The notes: generated by a model from the sequence alone, not told the origin. A stretch of DNA of 21,232 bases from JANNRR01 sp031401675 (GCA_031401675.1 JANNRR010000044.1:1-21232), one strand, 5' to 3'; shown: positions 1-8,092, counted from the first letter of the stretch. Made by a program: numbers and translations.

Positions 1-53
1 GAACGAAGCTCCGGCGCCGTCAACTCCTTCCGCGTGACCGCGATCCCTGCCAT
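1..53 (-). CDS. IS630-family transposase, N-terminal fragment (runs off window)
   Basis: Reading the minus strand from ATG at 53-51 gives an open frame of 17 codons, MAGIAVTRKELTAPELR, that continues past the window edge. The ITRxxLTxxELR pattern resembles the N-terminus of IS630-family transposases. A good ribosome-binding site (GGGGAGG) lies just upstream at about 58-64. Only the start can be seen, so catalytic residues and completeness cannot be judged. The family call rests on a short N-terminal match and is tentative. The element's outer end probably lies somewhere between 60 and 115. Confidence 0.45.
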   Translation of the reverse strand, partial: MAGIAVTRKELTAPELR

Positions 54-117
54 GGCAACCTCCCCACTTTGAGGTCGCATTGATTCAGACTTCGAGAGCC
101 AAGGGAATCCCAAAAGA

Positions 118-270
118 GTCACCAACGAAGGCCATTGGTATGAGATCATCCGCCTGGCGGTGATGCTCTACATCCGGTTCCCGCTGTAGCTGCGCAGCGT
201 CGAGGATTTGCTGCACGAGCGTGGCATCAAGATCAGCCATGCGACGGCGCGGTACTGGTGGAACGGGTGT
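118..270 (+). pseudogene. IS6-family transposase remnant with internal stop
   Basis: Frame 1 reads ...NEGHWYEIIRLAVMLYIRF PL, then a TAG at 187-189, then LRSVEDLLHERGIKISHATA RYWWNG. This is the recognisable N-terminal DNA-binding segment of IS6/IS26-type transposases (pattern RFPLSLRxVEDLLxERGIxxSHETVRxWWNR). The amber codon replaces the residue after PL, and similarity stops near 270, where the conserved FGPMFA segment should follow. The catalytic DDE core is absent, so this is a dead fragment, about a quarter of a normal 230-240 aa transposase. No terminal repeat was identified. Confidence 0.65.
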
Positions 271-655
271 CACGCCATCACTTTTTCCGCCCCGTCGAAA
301 TCATCCTATGGGGGGCACGTGACGCGACGGCATCTTGCACGAAATGAAATCCGCCTGATCATCGCGTTAGCAGGTTTCGGTCGTCGCGCCATCCAGCCCC
401 AACTCGCCCGGTTCGCCGATCCAGACCCTGCGTCGCGATTCGGCAATGCGCTTCTGTTCGGGGCACGACCTGCCTGCCGGGCCGCCAAAGCGCCCGACAA
501 TACAACCGGGACAGGAATCTTTCATCCATCCAGACGATGCGGCGGGGACGGTGGCGGTGCAATCTGGTCAGGAGCCGCGAGGGTGCACTTCCGGTTCGCG
601 CAACCCGCCGGACCGTATCGGTCCATGATTATCAACCGTACGAAGGAGAATTGAA
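271..655. other. 385-bp region without a convincing gene, upstream of flp
   Basis: This stretch separates the IS6 remnant from the pilin gene. Open frames exist on both strands but read as low-complexity, arginine- and proline-rich sequence with no family signature, so I treat them as chance. The region must carry the promoter and 5' leader of the Tad operon. I found no clear -35/-10 pair. The one notable structure is a palindrome at 610-624, described separately. Confidence 0.5.
610..624. promoter_or_regulatory. Palindrome upstream of flp (possible operator or leader hairpin)
   Basis: GGACCG-TAT-CGGTCC is a perfect 6-bp inverted repeat around 3 bases, ending 31 bp before the pilin ATG. Its position fits either a regulator-binding site near the promoter or a small hairpin in the leader close to the Shine-Dalgarno sequence at 643-648. 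A LuxR-type regulator is encoded within the same cluster, but there is no direct evidence that it binds here. Confidence 0.35.
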
Positions 656-832
656 ATGAATGACGCACTCTTGAAGCTCTGGATCCGCTTCCGTCACGAC
701 GACGAGGGCGTGACGCTGGTTGAATACGGCATTGCCATCGCATTGGCTGTCGCCGTTGGCACTGGTGCATTGCTCACCCTCGGCGGGCAGATCAACACGT
801 CGCTCGGGGTTGCCGGCGCGGCAATGCCGTAA
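656..832 (+). CDS. flp: Flp-type pilin precursor
   Basis: This is a 58-aa prepilin, the structural subunit of the Tad/Flp pilus. It has a short positively charged leader ending DDEG, then the Flp box G18/VTLVEYGIAIALAVAVGTG. Glu and Tyr fall at mature positions +5 and +6, followed by one hydrophobic helix. Cleavage after G18, as expected for TadV/CpaA, would leave a 40-aa mature subunit. The start is set by AAGGAG 8 nt upstream of ATG. It is the first gene of the cluster and the only Flp pilin seen, separated from cpaB by a hairpin. Its size, the glycine cleavage site and E5/Y6 make the call secure. Confidence 0.95.
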   Translation: MNDALLKLWIRFRHDDEGVTLVEYGIAIALAVAVGTGALLTLGGQINTSLGVAGAAMP

Positions 833-860
833 GAAGGAGGACGCCTTCGAAAGTCATGTT

Positions 861-888
861 CCCTCTCGCTACTAGTGTTGCGGGAGGG
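861..888 (+). promoter_or_regulatory. Stem-loop between flp and cpaB
   Basis: CCCTCTCGC (861-869) pairs with GCGGGAGGG (880-888), giving a 9-bp stem with one T-G wobble and a 10-base loop. No U-run follows, so a strong intrinsic terminator is unlikely. Placed 28 nt after the pilin stop and about 50 nt before cpaB, it could stabilise the pilin message or cause partial termination. Either would favour pilin over the assembly proteins; that role is inferred. Confidence 0.5.
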
Positions 889-938
889 AGCGTAGCCGCA
901 GGAAACGTATCTCCGCTCACATCTTGGAAGGGCCAAAC

Positions 939-1745
939 ATGGGCATCCGTTCAATCCTCGTCGCTCTGCTCGGCGTCGCGGTCGCCGGCGGATCGGCGTT
1001 TGCGACGCGGGAGTACATGCATATTCAGACCGCCAATGCCGCCGTCGATCCACAGTCGACGCTGGTGACCGTGGTGGTCGCGGGCACCGACATTCCCTAC
1101 GGTCAGCCGATCTTGCAGCAATCGCTGCAGATCATTCCCTGGCCACGCGATGCACTGCCTGCCGGGGCGTTCACGGATCTGTCGCTGGTGATTGCGCCAC
1201 CTGGCCAGCCGCCGCGCCGTGCGATCAAGGGAATGGCGCAGGGCGACCTGCTGCTGGCCTCGAAGCTCTCGGCGTTTGGCGAAAAAGTGACTCTGGTGCA
1301 AAGCCTCGGGCCGAACACCCGCGCGATGGCGATCAAGGTTGATGCCGAAACCGGCGTCGGTGGTTTTGTCACCCCCGGAGACACCGTCGATATCTTGCTT
1401 ACCCAAGGCAAGGATGCCGCTATGAGCGCACTCACGATCTTGCAGAACATCCGTGTCGTCGGCGTCGACCAGGAGGCTGACGAGGGCATGGACCAGCCCG
1501 AGATTGCCCGCACCGTCACGGTTGAGGTCAGTCCCGAACAAGGTCAGGTGCTGGCTCTGGCGCAAAAGGCCGGAACGCTCGCGTTGACTTTGCGCTCGCT
1601 CGACTCGTTGCCCGACGAACCGCTGGCCTCGCTGAAACTCAGCGACATCCTGCGCACCGAATCCCCCGTCGAAGACAAGCAGGAGGCACGTCCGACGATC
1701 CGTGTGCGGCGCGGCAGTGCGCTGGAACTGGTCGAAGTTCAGTAA
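939..1745 (+). CDS. cpaB: Flp pilus assembly protein CpaB/RcpC
   Basis: A 268-aa periplasmic Tad assembly protein. It begins with an uncleaved or signal-type hydrophobic segment (about residues 5-22), followed by a SAF domain (about 42-105, with VVVAGTDIPYGQPIL and the IIPWP segment) and an RcpC domain (about 115-235, containing GVGGFVTPGDTVDILLT). RcpC/CpaB proteins act at the periplasmic side of the pilus and usually work with the secretin CpaC/RcpA. Here cpaC does not follow, which is odd. The ATG at 939 is preferred to a TTG 15 nt upstream, because GGAAGGG ends 7 nt before it. Length is normal for the family. Confidence 0.93.
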   Translation: MGIRSILVALLGVAVAGGSAFATREYMHIQTANAAVDPQSTLVTVVVAGTDIPYGQPILQQSLQIIPWPRDALPAGAFTDLSLVIAPPGQPPRRAIKGMAQGDLLLASKLSAFGEKVTLVQSLGPNTRAMAIKVDAETGVGGFVTPGDTVDILLTQGKDAAMSALTILQNIRVVGVDQEADEGMDQPEIARTVTVEVSPEQGQVLALAQKAGTLALTLRSLDSLPDEPLASLKLSDILRTESPVEDKQEARPTIRVRRGSALELVEVQ

Positions 1746-1832
1746 GCCACCGCTTCTTGGCGGATGCCTGTTGCCGGTCCGATTGGACCGGACCCCCCAG
1801 CTTTGCCCCGTGCCCCGAACCAAAGGCCGAAC

Positions 1833-3299
1833 ATGCCACCCTTGCGCGTCCTCATCCGTTTAGCCAAAGCCGACGACGGGGCGATCCTCGTCTTCTGGGC
1901 GATGTCGCTGGCCGTGATCTGCGGGATCGTGGCGCTGTCGTTCGATTTCGGGCAGATGGCGTCCACCAAATCCGAATTGCAAAGCTATGCCGATCATGTC
2001 GCTCTGGCGGCGGCGGGCGAGCTGGATGGCAGGAATGACGCGATCACGCGCGCCACTGCCGCAGCAGCCAATCTGATCGTCGACAGTCAGACCTTCGGCA
2101 GCGGGTCGCAGACGCTGGGCGCTGGAGACTATGCGCTGACCTTTTACGCAGTCCTGCCAGGCAGTGACCTGTCGGCCCTGCCCGCCCCGACAGTCAACGC
2201 GAATGCCGCCGCTTACGTGATGGTATCGGTAGCCCCCCGGAACGTCGGGTGGAAATTCGGCAACGCCTTTTATGTCTTGCGCGGCACCACCCCTGCGCCA
2301 ACGACGTTCGGCGCAACCGCCATTGCCGGCTTTACCCAGTTTGCCTGCGACATTACCCCGATGATGTTCTGCATCCCGAGCCCGAGTTTCGATGCCTCCA
2401 ACCCCGCGACCATCGGCGACATGATCCGCCTGCGCTCGGGTGGCCAGGGTGCGGCATGGGGGCCGGGAAACTTCGGTTTTCTGGAGCCGTCGACCTTGGC
2501 GCTCGATTCGACCGGCAACTGCGCCGGAATCACTGGCGCCGGCCCAATGCTGCGCTGCGTCCTGGGCGCGGTCGGCAGCATCACCCAGTGCTTTGCCGTG
2601 CGCGGTGTCAACACCGAGCCCGGCCAGAAGGTGGGCATCACCAATGCGGCGCTGAACACCCGCTTCGACATGTGGTCCGGGGCGATGTCGAGTGAAAAGG
2701 ACAACCCGATCTTCGCGCCTGCCCCGAACGTCATCAAGGGCATCCAACCGAACAACGGGGCCTGCAACTGGAACAATTCGCAGGCGACGGGCGACACGGC
2801 AGCCTTGCCGCGCGACGATTGCTACCCCGGCTGCGCGCCCTATGGCAACGGAACCTGGAGCGCGGGGCGCACGACCGCCGTGACGGGCTATGTGGCGAAG
2901 AACTACGGCGGCACCGATCCGCATTCGTCGGCCGTTACTCGCTATCAATATTACCTGGCCGAGATCGCCGCTGCCGGGGGCGCGGCTTCCACCGCGCCGA
3001 TCCTGACAGGGCGATCAGAGACTGGTCGGCGTATGTGTTCGGTGAATCAGAGCATCGACCCCGAGCGCCGGGTGATCATCGTCGCCGGTATCGACTGCGC
3101 CGCCAATTCGGTCCAGGGCAGTTCGACGGGCCTGCCGGTTCACCAGTTCGTCAAGATGTTCATCACCGAACCTGTCCTCGACAATGGACAATCCAATGGC
3201 CTCGACATTTACGCCGAGATTATCGGTTCGGCGGATGGCAATGGCGGCTCGAACGGGTCGGCCGGCATCATCCACGATGTCGTCCAGTTGTACCGGTGA
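1833..3299 (+). CDS. tadG: TadG-like pilus assembly protein
   Basis: About 488 aa. The N-terminus has the TadG-type anchor: a basic start, then DDGAILVFWAMSLAVICGIV forming one membrane helix (about 17-37), then DFGQMASTKSELQSYADHVALAAA-like sequence. The rest is a large extracytoplasmic domain rich in Gly, Asn and Cys, with no von Willebrand A motif seen. The anchor resembles the pseudopilin G-xxLVE motif but lacks the Glu at +5 (Phe instead), so TadV processing is doubtful. An in-frame ATG at 1764 would add 23 Pro-rich residues. I prefer 1833 because the added part is unlike TadG N-termini. It sits where cpaC would normally lie. The exact role of TadG-like proteins is poorly defined. Confidence 0.8.
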   Translation: MPPLRVLIRLAKADDGAILVFWAMSLAVICGIVALSFDFGQMASTKSELQSYADHVALAAAGELDGRNDAITRATAAAANLIVDSQTFGSGSQTLGAGDYALTFYAVLPGSDLSALPAPTVNANAAAYVMVSVAPRNVGWKFGNAFYVLRGTTPAPTTFGATAIAGFTQFACDITPMMFCIPSPSFDASNPATIGDMIRLRSGGQGAAWGPGNFGFLEPSTLALDSTGNCAGITGAGPMLRCVLGAVGSITQCFAVRGVNTEPGQKVGITNAALNTRFDMWSGAMSSEKDNPIFAPAPNVIKGIQPNNGACNWNNSQATGDTAALPRDDCYPGCAPYGNGTWSAGRTTAVTGYVAKNYGGTDPHSSAVTRYQYYLAEIAAAGGAASTAPILTGRSETGRRMCSVNQSIDPERRVIIVAGIDCAANSVQGSSTGLPVHQFVKMFITEPVLDNGQSNGLDIYAEIIGSADGNGGSNGSAGIIHDVVQLYR

Positions 3300-3303
3300 A
3301 GTG

Positions 3304-3831
3304 ATGGAACAACTGTCCCGTCGCCACCCTCTTCAAAACCCTCCGGGCCACGCCCTGCGCCGCCTCCGCCGGTCCGAAGAGGGCGCGGTCCTTGTGGAAT
3401 TCGCTCTGGTTCTGCCGATGATGCTGCTGGTGTTTGCCGTCATCATCGAAGGCAGCCGGCTGTTCTATTCCTATCAGACAACGATAAGCGGTGTCCGCGA
3501 TGCCGCCCGCTACCTTGCGCGCGTGGTGCCCGCCAATATCTGCATTGCGGGCGGCACCGTCACCGCCCACACCGGCAAGCTGACGACGATTGTGACGCAA
3601 AGCGTGTCCGGCAGCAGCATGCTTCCTTCGGGCGTCACCGTAACGTCGGTTACGCCCAGCTTTTCTTGCTTTCCCGGTACGTATCGCGGTGGCGGCAACG
3701 CGGCGGTGGCACAGGTCACGGCCACCATCACCGTCACCTTCCCGTTCGGCGCCGTCTTTTCGTTGTTCAGCGGTACCCTTCCCACGCTGACCACCACCGT
3801 CACCGACCAATCAAGGATATTCGGCGCATGA
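3304..3831 (+). CDS. tadE: TadE-like minor pseudopilin (first copy)
   Basis: A 175-aa protein with a 27-residue basic leader ending SEEG, then G27/AVLVEFALVLPMMLLVFAVI, the TadE/TadF pseudopilin signature with Glu at +5 and a single helix. The ensuing DAARYLARVV segment is typical of TadE. TadE/F proteins are processed by TadV and are needed for pilus assembly. The ATG lies 4 nt after the tadG stop, implying translational coupling; a GTG directly before it is an alternative. Its 3' end overlaps the next gene by 4 nt (ATGA). Confidence 0.88.
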   Translation: MEQLSRRHPLQNPPGHALRRLRRSEEGAVLVEFALVLPMMLLVFAVIIEGSRLFYSYQTTISGVRDAARYLARVVPANICIAGGTVTAHTGKLTTIVTQSVSGSSMLPSGVTVTSVTPSFSCFPGTYRGGGNAAVAQVTATITVTFPFGAVFSLFSGTLPTLTTTVTDQSRIFGA

Positions 3832-4475
3832 TCCGGGCCGTTCAGCCATCTTTCCGGGTACGTCCCCTGCTTCGCGACGACAGTGGCGCGGCGCTGGTGG
3901 AACTTGCCATCGTCATGCCGCTGTTCCTGCTTCTGTTCTTCGGGCTGATCGATTTCGGTCGGCTTGGCTTCGAGACGGTGATGGCGGAAAAGGCGATGGA
4001 CCGCGCAGCGCGGATTGCCGCCACCCGGCCTGCGGCCTGCCCCGGGGTTCCGAACTTCAATGTCCGCGGCACAGTCCCCCTCAACACGGTCCCGCCCCGG
4101 TTCGGCACCAGTTGTGGTTCGGGCGCGACTGTCTGCGCCAATCCCGGAACCATTTCTTGCACTGCGGCAGTCAGCAATCCGACGGCGTCCGAAATCTGGA
4201 CCGGGATCGCGCCTCTGATGCCGCATGGTGCGACCGTGGCCAACATCCGGCTCAGCTACACTTTCGACAGCAATCTCGGTTTTCTCGGCGGCCCCTACGT
4301 TCCGGTCGTGACGGTCGAACTGCAGAATCTCGGCTTTCAGTTCCTGACACCGCTCGGCGGTCTTTCCGCTCTGGTCGATGCGAACGGCACGCGCGCCCTC
4401 GCAGTAAGCCGGCCGTTTCCGTCGATGAGCGTGTCATTGCCCGCCGAAGACCTGGCCCAGGGGAACAACGGGTGA
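3828..4475 (+). CDS. TadE-like minor pseudopilin (second copy, TadE/TadF type)
   Basis: A 215-aa protein. The leader ends RDDSG, followed by G20/AALVELAIVMPLFLLLFFGL, again with Glu at +5 and a single membrane helix. DRAARIAATRP then fits the TadE domain. The C-terminal part has several Cys residues and is predicted to be periplasmic. It starts within the ATGA overlap with the previous tadE, so the two are probably co-translated. Tad loci often carry a TadE/TadF pair; which of the two this one is cannot be decided from sequence alone. Confidence 0.87.
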   Translation: MIRAVQPSFRVRPLLRDDSGAALVELAIVMPLFLLLFFGLIDFGRLGFETVMAEKAMDRAARIAATRPAACPGVPNFNVRGTVPLNTVPPRFGTSCGSGATVCANPGTISCTAAVSNPTASEIWTGIAPLMPHGATVANIRLSYTFDSNLGFLGGPYVPVVTVELQNLGFQFLTPLGGLSALVDANGTRALAVSRPFPSMSVSLPAEDLAQGNNG

Positions 4476-4506
4476 TCGCAATGATGAATGACCAAGGGAA
4501 CCCGAC

Positions 4507-5721
4507 ATGACCGCCCCGACCCGATCCATCCTGGTGATCTCGCCCGATCGCAGCGTCACCGATGCCATCACCGCGTCTGTCGCCGGTCTGCCCAACCTGC
4601 GGATAATGGCCGAAACCAACCAGCTTTCCGCGATGAACGGCTACGCCTCGAAATTCGTGCGCGGGCATGACGTGGTGGTGTTCCAGACCGATCCGGGCAA
4701 CCCCGAGGAAATGGCCGCAATCACCGCACTGGCCGCCAACCGCTCTGTCGGGGCGGTGTTCGTGGCGCTGGCCGACAGTTCGATCTCGCTGGCCCAGGTG
4801 CGTGCCTTGACTGACGCCGGCGTGGATGAGGTGCTTCCGATCCCGGTCGGGGGCGACGATCTGGGGGCAAGGCTTGCAAGGATCGGCCACACTGCCGTTC
4901 CTGGCCGCATGAATTCCGGCGCAGCGTCGGCCGCCGGGCGCGTCATCGCGTTGGCACAGTCGCGGGGCGGCATTGGAGCCACGACAATTGCCGTAAATCT
5001 CGCAGATCAACTGACCGGCGTTCGCCGGTTTCTCCACCGCTCCCGCCCGCGGCGGCGTGTGGCGCTGGTGGACCTCGATATCCAGTTCGGCACTGTCGGT
5101 ACGATGCTCGACTTGCCAGAGCAGGACACGTTGCTGCAGCTGGCGCTCGACGGCACGATCCCCGACGCGACATTTCTGGAACAGTCGATGACGACGCTGC
5201 CGTCGGGCCTGTCGGTGCTGGCCGCGCCGGCAAGATTCGCGCCGCTGGAAGCGCTGCGCGCAGATCAGGTTGCGGCAATCCTTGATGCCTTGCGCCAGAC
5301 CCATGATTACATCGTCGTCGATCTGCCCCGCGCTCTGGTCGGATGGATCGAGCCGGTGCTGAACCGCGCCGATACGGTGATCGTCGTCACCGACACCGCC
5401 GTGCCGTCGATCCGCCATTGCCGGCGGTTGATCGATTTCTACACCAACGACCACATAACGCTGCCGGTGCAGGTGATCGTCAATCACCAGGCGCGCCCGC
5501 TGTTTCGCAGTGCCGCACAGCGCGAGGCGGCCAACGCGCTGGACCGCAAGATCGGCCATTGGCTTCCGCATGATCCGCGCCCGGCCCGCGCCGCGATCGA
5601 CCATGGCAAGCCCCTGTCGGCCGTGGCCGCGCGGGCACCACTGACCCGGGCGATTGCCCGCCTCGCCGCGTCCGTCCAGACGGCGTTTCCCGCCGCGCAT
5701 CACGTCAATCCGCCCAAGTAG
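4507..5721 (+). CDS. cpaE: Tad pilus localisation protein CpaE/TadZ (ParA/MinD-like)
   Basis: 404 aa. The N-terminal part (about 6-130) looks like an atypical receiver domain (ILVISPDRSV, DVVVFQTDPG, DEVLPIPV), as in CpaE/TadZ. A MinD/ParA-like ATPase domain follows from about 145. Its P-loop is QSRGGIGATT (151-160) instead of KGGxGKT, with Arg for the signature Lys and Ala for the second Lys. VDLDIQFG (188-195) and DYIVVDLP (267-274) match the other nucleotide-site motifs. CpaE/TadZ sets the polar or focal position of the pilus machine. A basic insert (about 172-184) precedes the VDLD strand. It lies 31 nt after tadE and 11 nt before cpaF, with AAGGGA as ribosome-binding site. Confidence 0.92.
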   Translation: MTAPTRSILVISPDRSVTDAITASVAGLPNLRIMAETNQLSAMNGYASKFVRGHDVVVFQTDPGNPEEMAAITALAANRSVGAVFVALADSSISLAQVRALTDAGVDEVLPIPVGGDDLGARLARIGHTAVPGRMNSGAASAAGRVIALAQSRGGIGATTIAVNLADQLTGVRRFLHRSRPRRRVALVDLDIQFGTVGTMLDLPEQDTLLQLALDGTIPDATFLEQSMTTLPSGLSVLAAPARFAPLEALRADQVAAILDALRQTHDYIVVDLPRALVGWIEPVLNRADTVIVVTDTAVPSIRHCRRLIDFYTNDHITLPVQVIVNHQARPLFRSAAQREAANALDRKIGHWLPHDPRPARAAIDHGKPLSAVAARAPLTRAIARLAASVQTAFPAAHHVNPPK

Positions 5722-5732
5722 GAGTTCGCGCC

Positions 5733-7127
5733 GTGTTCAATCAGTTCAAGAAATCCGGTGGGGCCACAGGCTCGAACGTCATCGACCTTGGTGCCAAGGT
5801 TGCCGAGGTCTCGCCCCAGAACCGGCCTGAACCGTCCGCGCAGGATATTGAACTGCTAGCGCGACTGGAGTTGAAAAGCCGAATGCACGACGTTCTGCTT
5901 GACCGCCTGAACCTGGCCGTCATCGACAAGGTCCAGCCCGAGGAGTTGCGCCGAGAGGTTGCGCAACTGGTGTCGCAGGTGCTGACCGAAGAAAAGAACC
6001 CGATGCGGTCAGAGGAATTCAAGAAACTGATCGACGAACTTCTGGACGAGGTGTTGGGCTTCGGTCCGCTGGAGCCGCTGCTGGCCGACCCGACGATCAA
6101 CGACATTCTGGTGAATTCGCACCACTCGGTCTTCGTCGAGCGCTTCGGTGTGCTCGAAAAAAGCAAGGTGCGGTTTCGCGATGAACGCCACTTGTTGCGG
6201 ATCATCGACAAGATCGTTTCACGCGTCGGCCGCCGTGTCGATGAAAGCCAGCCCTGGGTCGATGCGCGGCTGGAGGATGGCAGTCGCGTCAACGCGATCA
6301 TCCGCCCCTGCGCAATAGACGGCCCGTCTGTCTCGATCCGCAAATTCTCGCGCAAACCGCTGACGATGGAGCGTCTGCACGAACTCGGGGCACTGTCGCG
6401 GCAAGCAGCAATGCTGCTGCAGGCCCTCGTTCAGGCCCGGCTCAACGTACTTATTTCGGGCGGGACCGGGTCGGGCAAAACGACGATGCTGAACGCTATG
6501 TCGTCACATATCGGCGAACGCGAGCGCATCGTGACCATCGAGGACGCGGCGGAACTGCAACTGCAACAGGAACATGTCGTCCGGCTCGAAACGCGCCCTG
6601 CCAGTCCCGGCGGCACCGGGGCCGTCACGCAGCGTGATCTGGTCCGCAACGCGCTGCGGATGCGGCCAGACAGGATCATCATCGGCGAGGTGCGCGGTGC
6701 CGAGACCTTTGACATGCTGCAGGCGATGAATACCGGGCATGACGGGTCGATGACAACCGTGCACGCCAATACTGCTCGCGATGCGCTGGCTCGTCTGGAA
6801 CAGATGGTGACGATGATCGGCATAGACTTCCCGCTTTCGGCGATCCGCTCGCAGATCGCGGCGGGCCTGCACGTCGTGGTGCAGCTCAATCGCCTCAGCG
6901 ACGGCAAGCGCCGCGTGATGAGCATTTCGGAAATCACCGGGATGGAAGGCAGTGTTGTGACAATGCAGGACATATTTATCTTCCGAAAGACCGGCAGGTC
7001 AGAAACAGGTGACGTGCTTGGTGAATTTATCGCAACCGGCATCCGACCCAAATGCGCCGAACAGCTGGCTTCGTCGGGATTTGAACTTCCGCCAGATTTA
7101 TTCCTGCGCGAAGGTCCACGCACGTGA
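5733..7127 (+). CDS. cpaF: Tad pilus assembly ATPase CpaF/TadA
   Basis: 464 aa, start GTG with GGAG 8 nt upstream. This is the cytoplasmic secretion-type hexameric ATPase that powers Flp pilus assembly. Visible motifs are Walker A GGTGSGKT (243-250), the Asp box around IVTIEDAAEL (266-275), Walker B RIIIGEVRG (314-322) and the His box GHDGSMTTVHAN (335-346). The N-terminal region holds the conserved FGPLEPLLADPTINDILVN (110-128). Length and all catalytic elements are normal, so it should be active. Its stop codon overlaps the tadB GTG start (GTGA), indicating tight coupling. Confidence 0.97.
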   Translation: MFNQFKKSGGATGSNVIDLGAKVAEVSPQNRPEPSAQDIELLARLELKSRMHDVLLDRLNLAVIDKVQPEELRREVAQLVSQVLTEEKNPMRSEEFKKLIDELLDEVLGFGPLEPLLADPTINDILVNSHHSVFVERFGVLEKSKVRFRDERHLLRIIDKIVSRVGRRVDESQPWVDARLEDGSRVNAIIRPCAIDGPSVSIRKFSRKPLTMERLHELGALSRQAAMLLQALVQARLNVLISGGTGSGKTTMLNAMSSHIGERERIVTIEDAAELQLQQEHVVRLETRPASPGGTGAVTQRDLVRNALRMRPDRIIIGEVRGAETFDMLQAMNTGHDGSMTTVHANTARDALARLEQMVTMIGIDFPLSAIRSQIAAGLHVVVQLNRLSDGKRRVMSISEITGMEGSVVTMQDIFIFRKTGRSETGDVLGEFIATGIRPKCAEQLASSGFELPPDLFLREGPRT

Positions 7128-8092
7128 GCCTCCTGCCGATGTTCGAACTCGACCTATTGGCCTCCGTCGGCAGTTTCCTCGGTGCTCTTCTGATTTACGA
7201 AGGGTTGCGGCAGCTACTGTCGCGCCGCGAAACCGGAACCCAGGCCCGCAGCCGCCGAATGCGCTTGGTCGCAGCGGGCACTTCGACGGAACAGCTCTTG
7301 CTGTTGCTGAAGCCAGAGACCGGGACTTGGGGGTTGGCGCGGTTTCCCTTTATCGGCACGTTGCCGGTTGATATGCGCAAGGCCGGACTGACAATGAAAC
7401 CGGGCATCTTCCTGTCGCTCTGCCTCGGGGCCGCCGCTACCCTCGCCTCGGCCGGGTCGGTAATGGTGCCGCCTTCAGCGGCGATCCCCGCGGCTCTACT
7501 CCTGTGCCTGATCGCACCGGTCTGCGTCGTCCGCGCCGTGCGTACCAAGCGGATGAACGCGATGATGCGTCAGTTGCCGGATGCGCTGGAACTGATGGCG
7601 CGCGGTCTGAAAGTCGGGCATCCGCTGAACGCGACCATAGCATCAGTCGCGCGCGAAATGCCCGATCCGATCGGGACCGAGTTCGGCATCATCGTCGATC
7701 AGGTCAGTTATGGCGACGATCTGGTCGAGGCGTTCAGCGAACTCGCCGACCGCGTCGAAACCGAAGACGCACGCTATCTTTCGGTCAGTGTGGCGATTCA
7801 GTACGGCACCGGCGGCGACCTTGCGGCAGTCCTCGGAACACTGGCACGGGTGATCCGCGACCGCATCCGGATGCGCAAGAAGATCAAGGCGATCTCGGCC
7901 GAGGGCCGGCTGTCAGCCTGGTTCCTCTCGTTCATTCCATTGGTGATCCTTGCCGCGACGTCCATCACCGCACCCGACTATTACCGCGGCGTGTTCGACG
8001 ATCCAGCATTCCGGCCGCTTGCTGCCGTCGTGATCGGCTTGCTGGTTGTCAATGCACTGGTGCTGCGGCGTCTCGTAAACTTCCGGCTCTGA
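7124..8092 (+). CDS. tadB: Tad pilus inner-membrane platform protein TadB
   Basis: 322 aa. It has an N-terminal membrane helix, a pair of hydrophobic segments around 94-137, a type II secretion F-type domain (about 145-280, starting MRQLPDALELMARGLKVGHP), and C-terminal helices at about 264-282 and 297-316. The segment GDLAAVLGTLARVIRDR is characteristic. TadB with TadC forms the inner-membrane platform on which CpaF acts. The GTG start overlaps the cpaF stop. Length matches the family. Confidence 0.94.
   Translation: MSLLPMFELDLLASVGSFLGALLIYEGLRQLLSRRETGTQARSRRMRLVAAGTSTEQLLLLLKPETGTWGLARFPFIGTLPVDMRKAGLTMKPGIFLSLCLGAAATLASAGSVMVPPSAAIPAALLLCLIAPVCVVRAVRTKRMNAMMRQLPDALELMARGLKVGHPLNATIASVAREMPDPIGTEFGIIVDQVSYGDDLVEAFSELADRVETEDARYLSVSVAIQYGTGGDLAAVLGTLARVIRDRIRMRKKIKAISAEGRLSAWFLSFIPLVILAATSITAPDYYRGVFDDPAFRPLAAVVIGLLVVNALVLRRLVNFRL

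Noticed and set aside
208..654. 148-codon plus-strand open frame starting at a TTG
   Set aside because: Only its first 20 codons are the IS6 remnant; the rest has no family signature and reads like translated non-coding GC-rich DNA.
951..1823. 290-codon minus-strand frame over cpaB
   Set aside because: Arg- and Gln-rich antisense shadow of a clear cpaB gene; long antisense frames are expected in GC-rich coding DNA.
1860..2948. 362-codon minus-strand frame over the TadG-like gene
   Set aside because: Antisense shadow with no recognisable domain and no ribosome-binding site.
4252..5703. 483-codon minus-strand frame over tadE and cpaE
   Set aside because: Low-complexity Arg/His/Gly-rich composition; the opposite strand carries well-defined genes.
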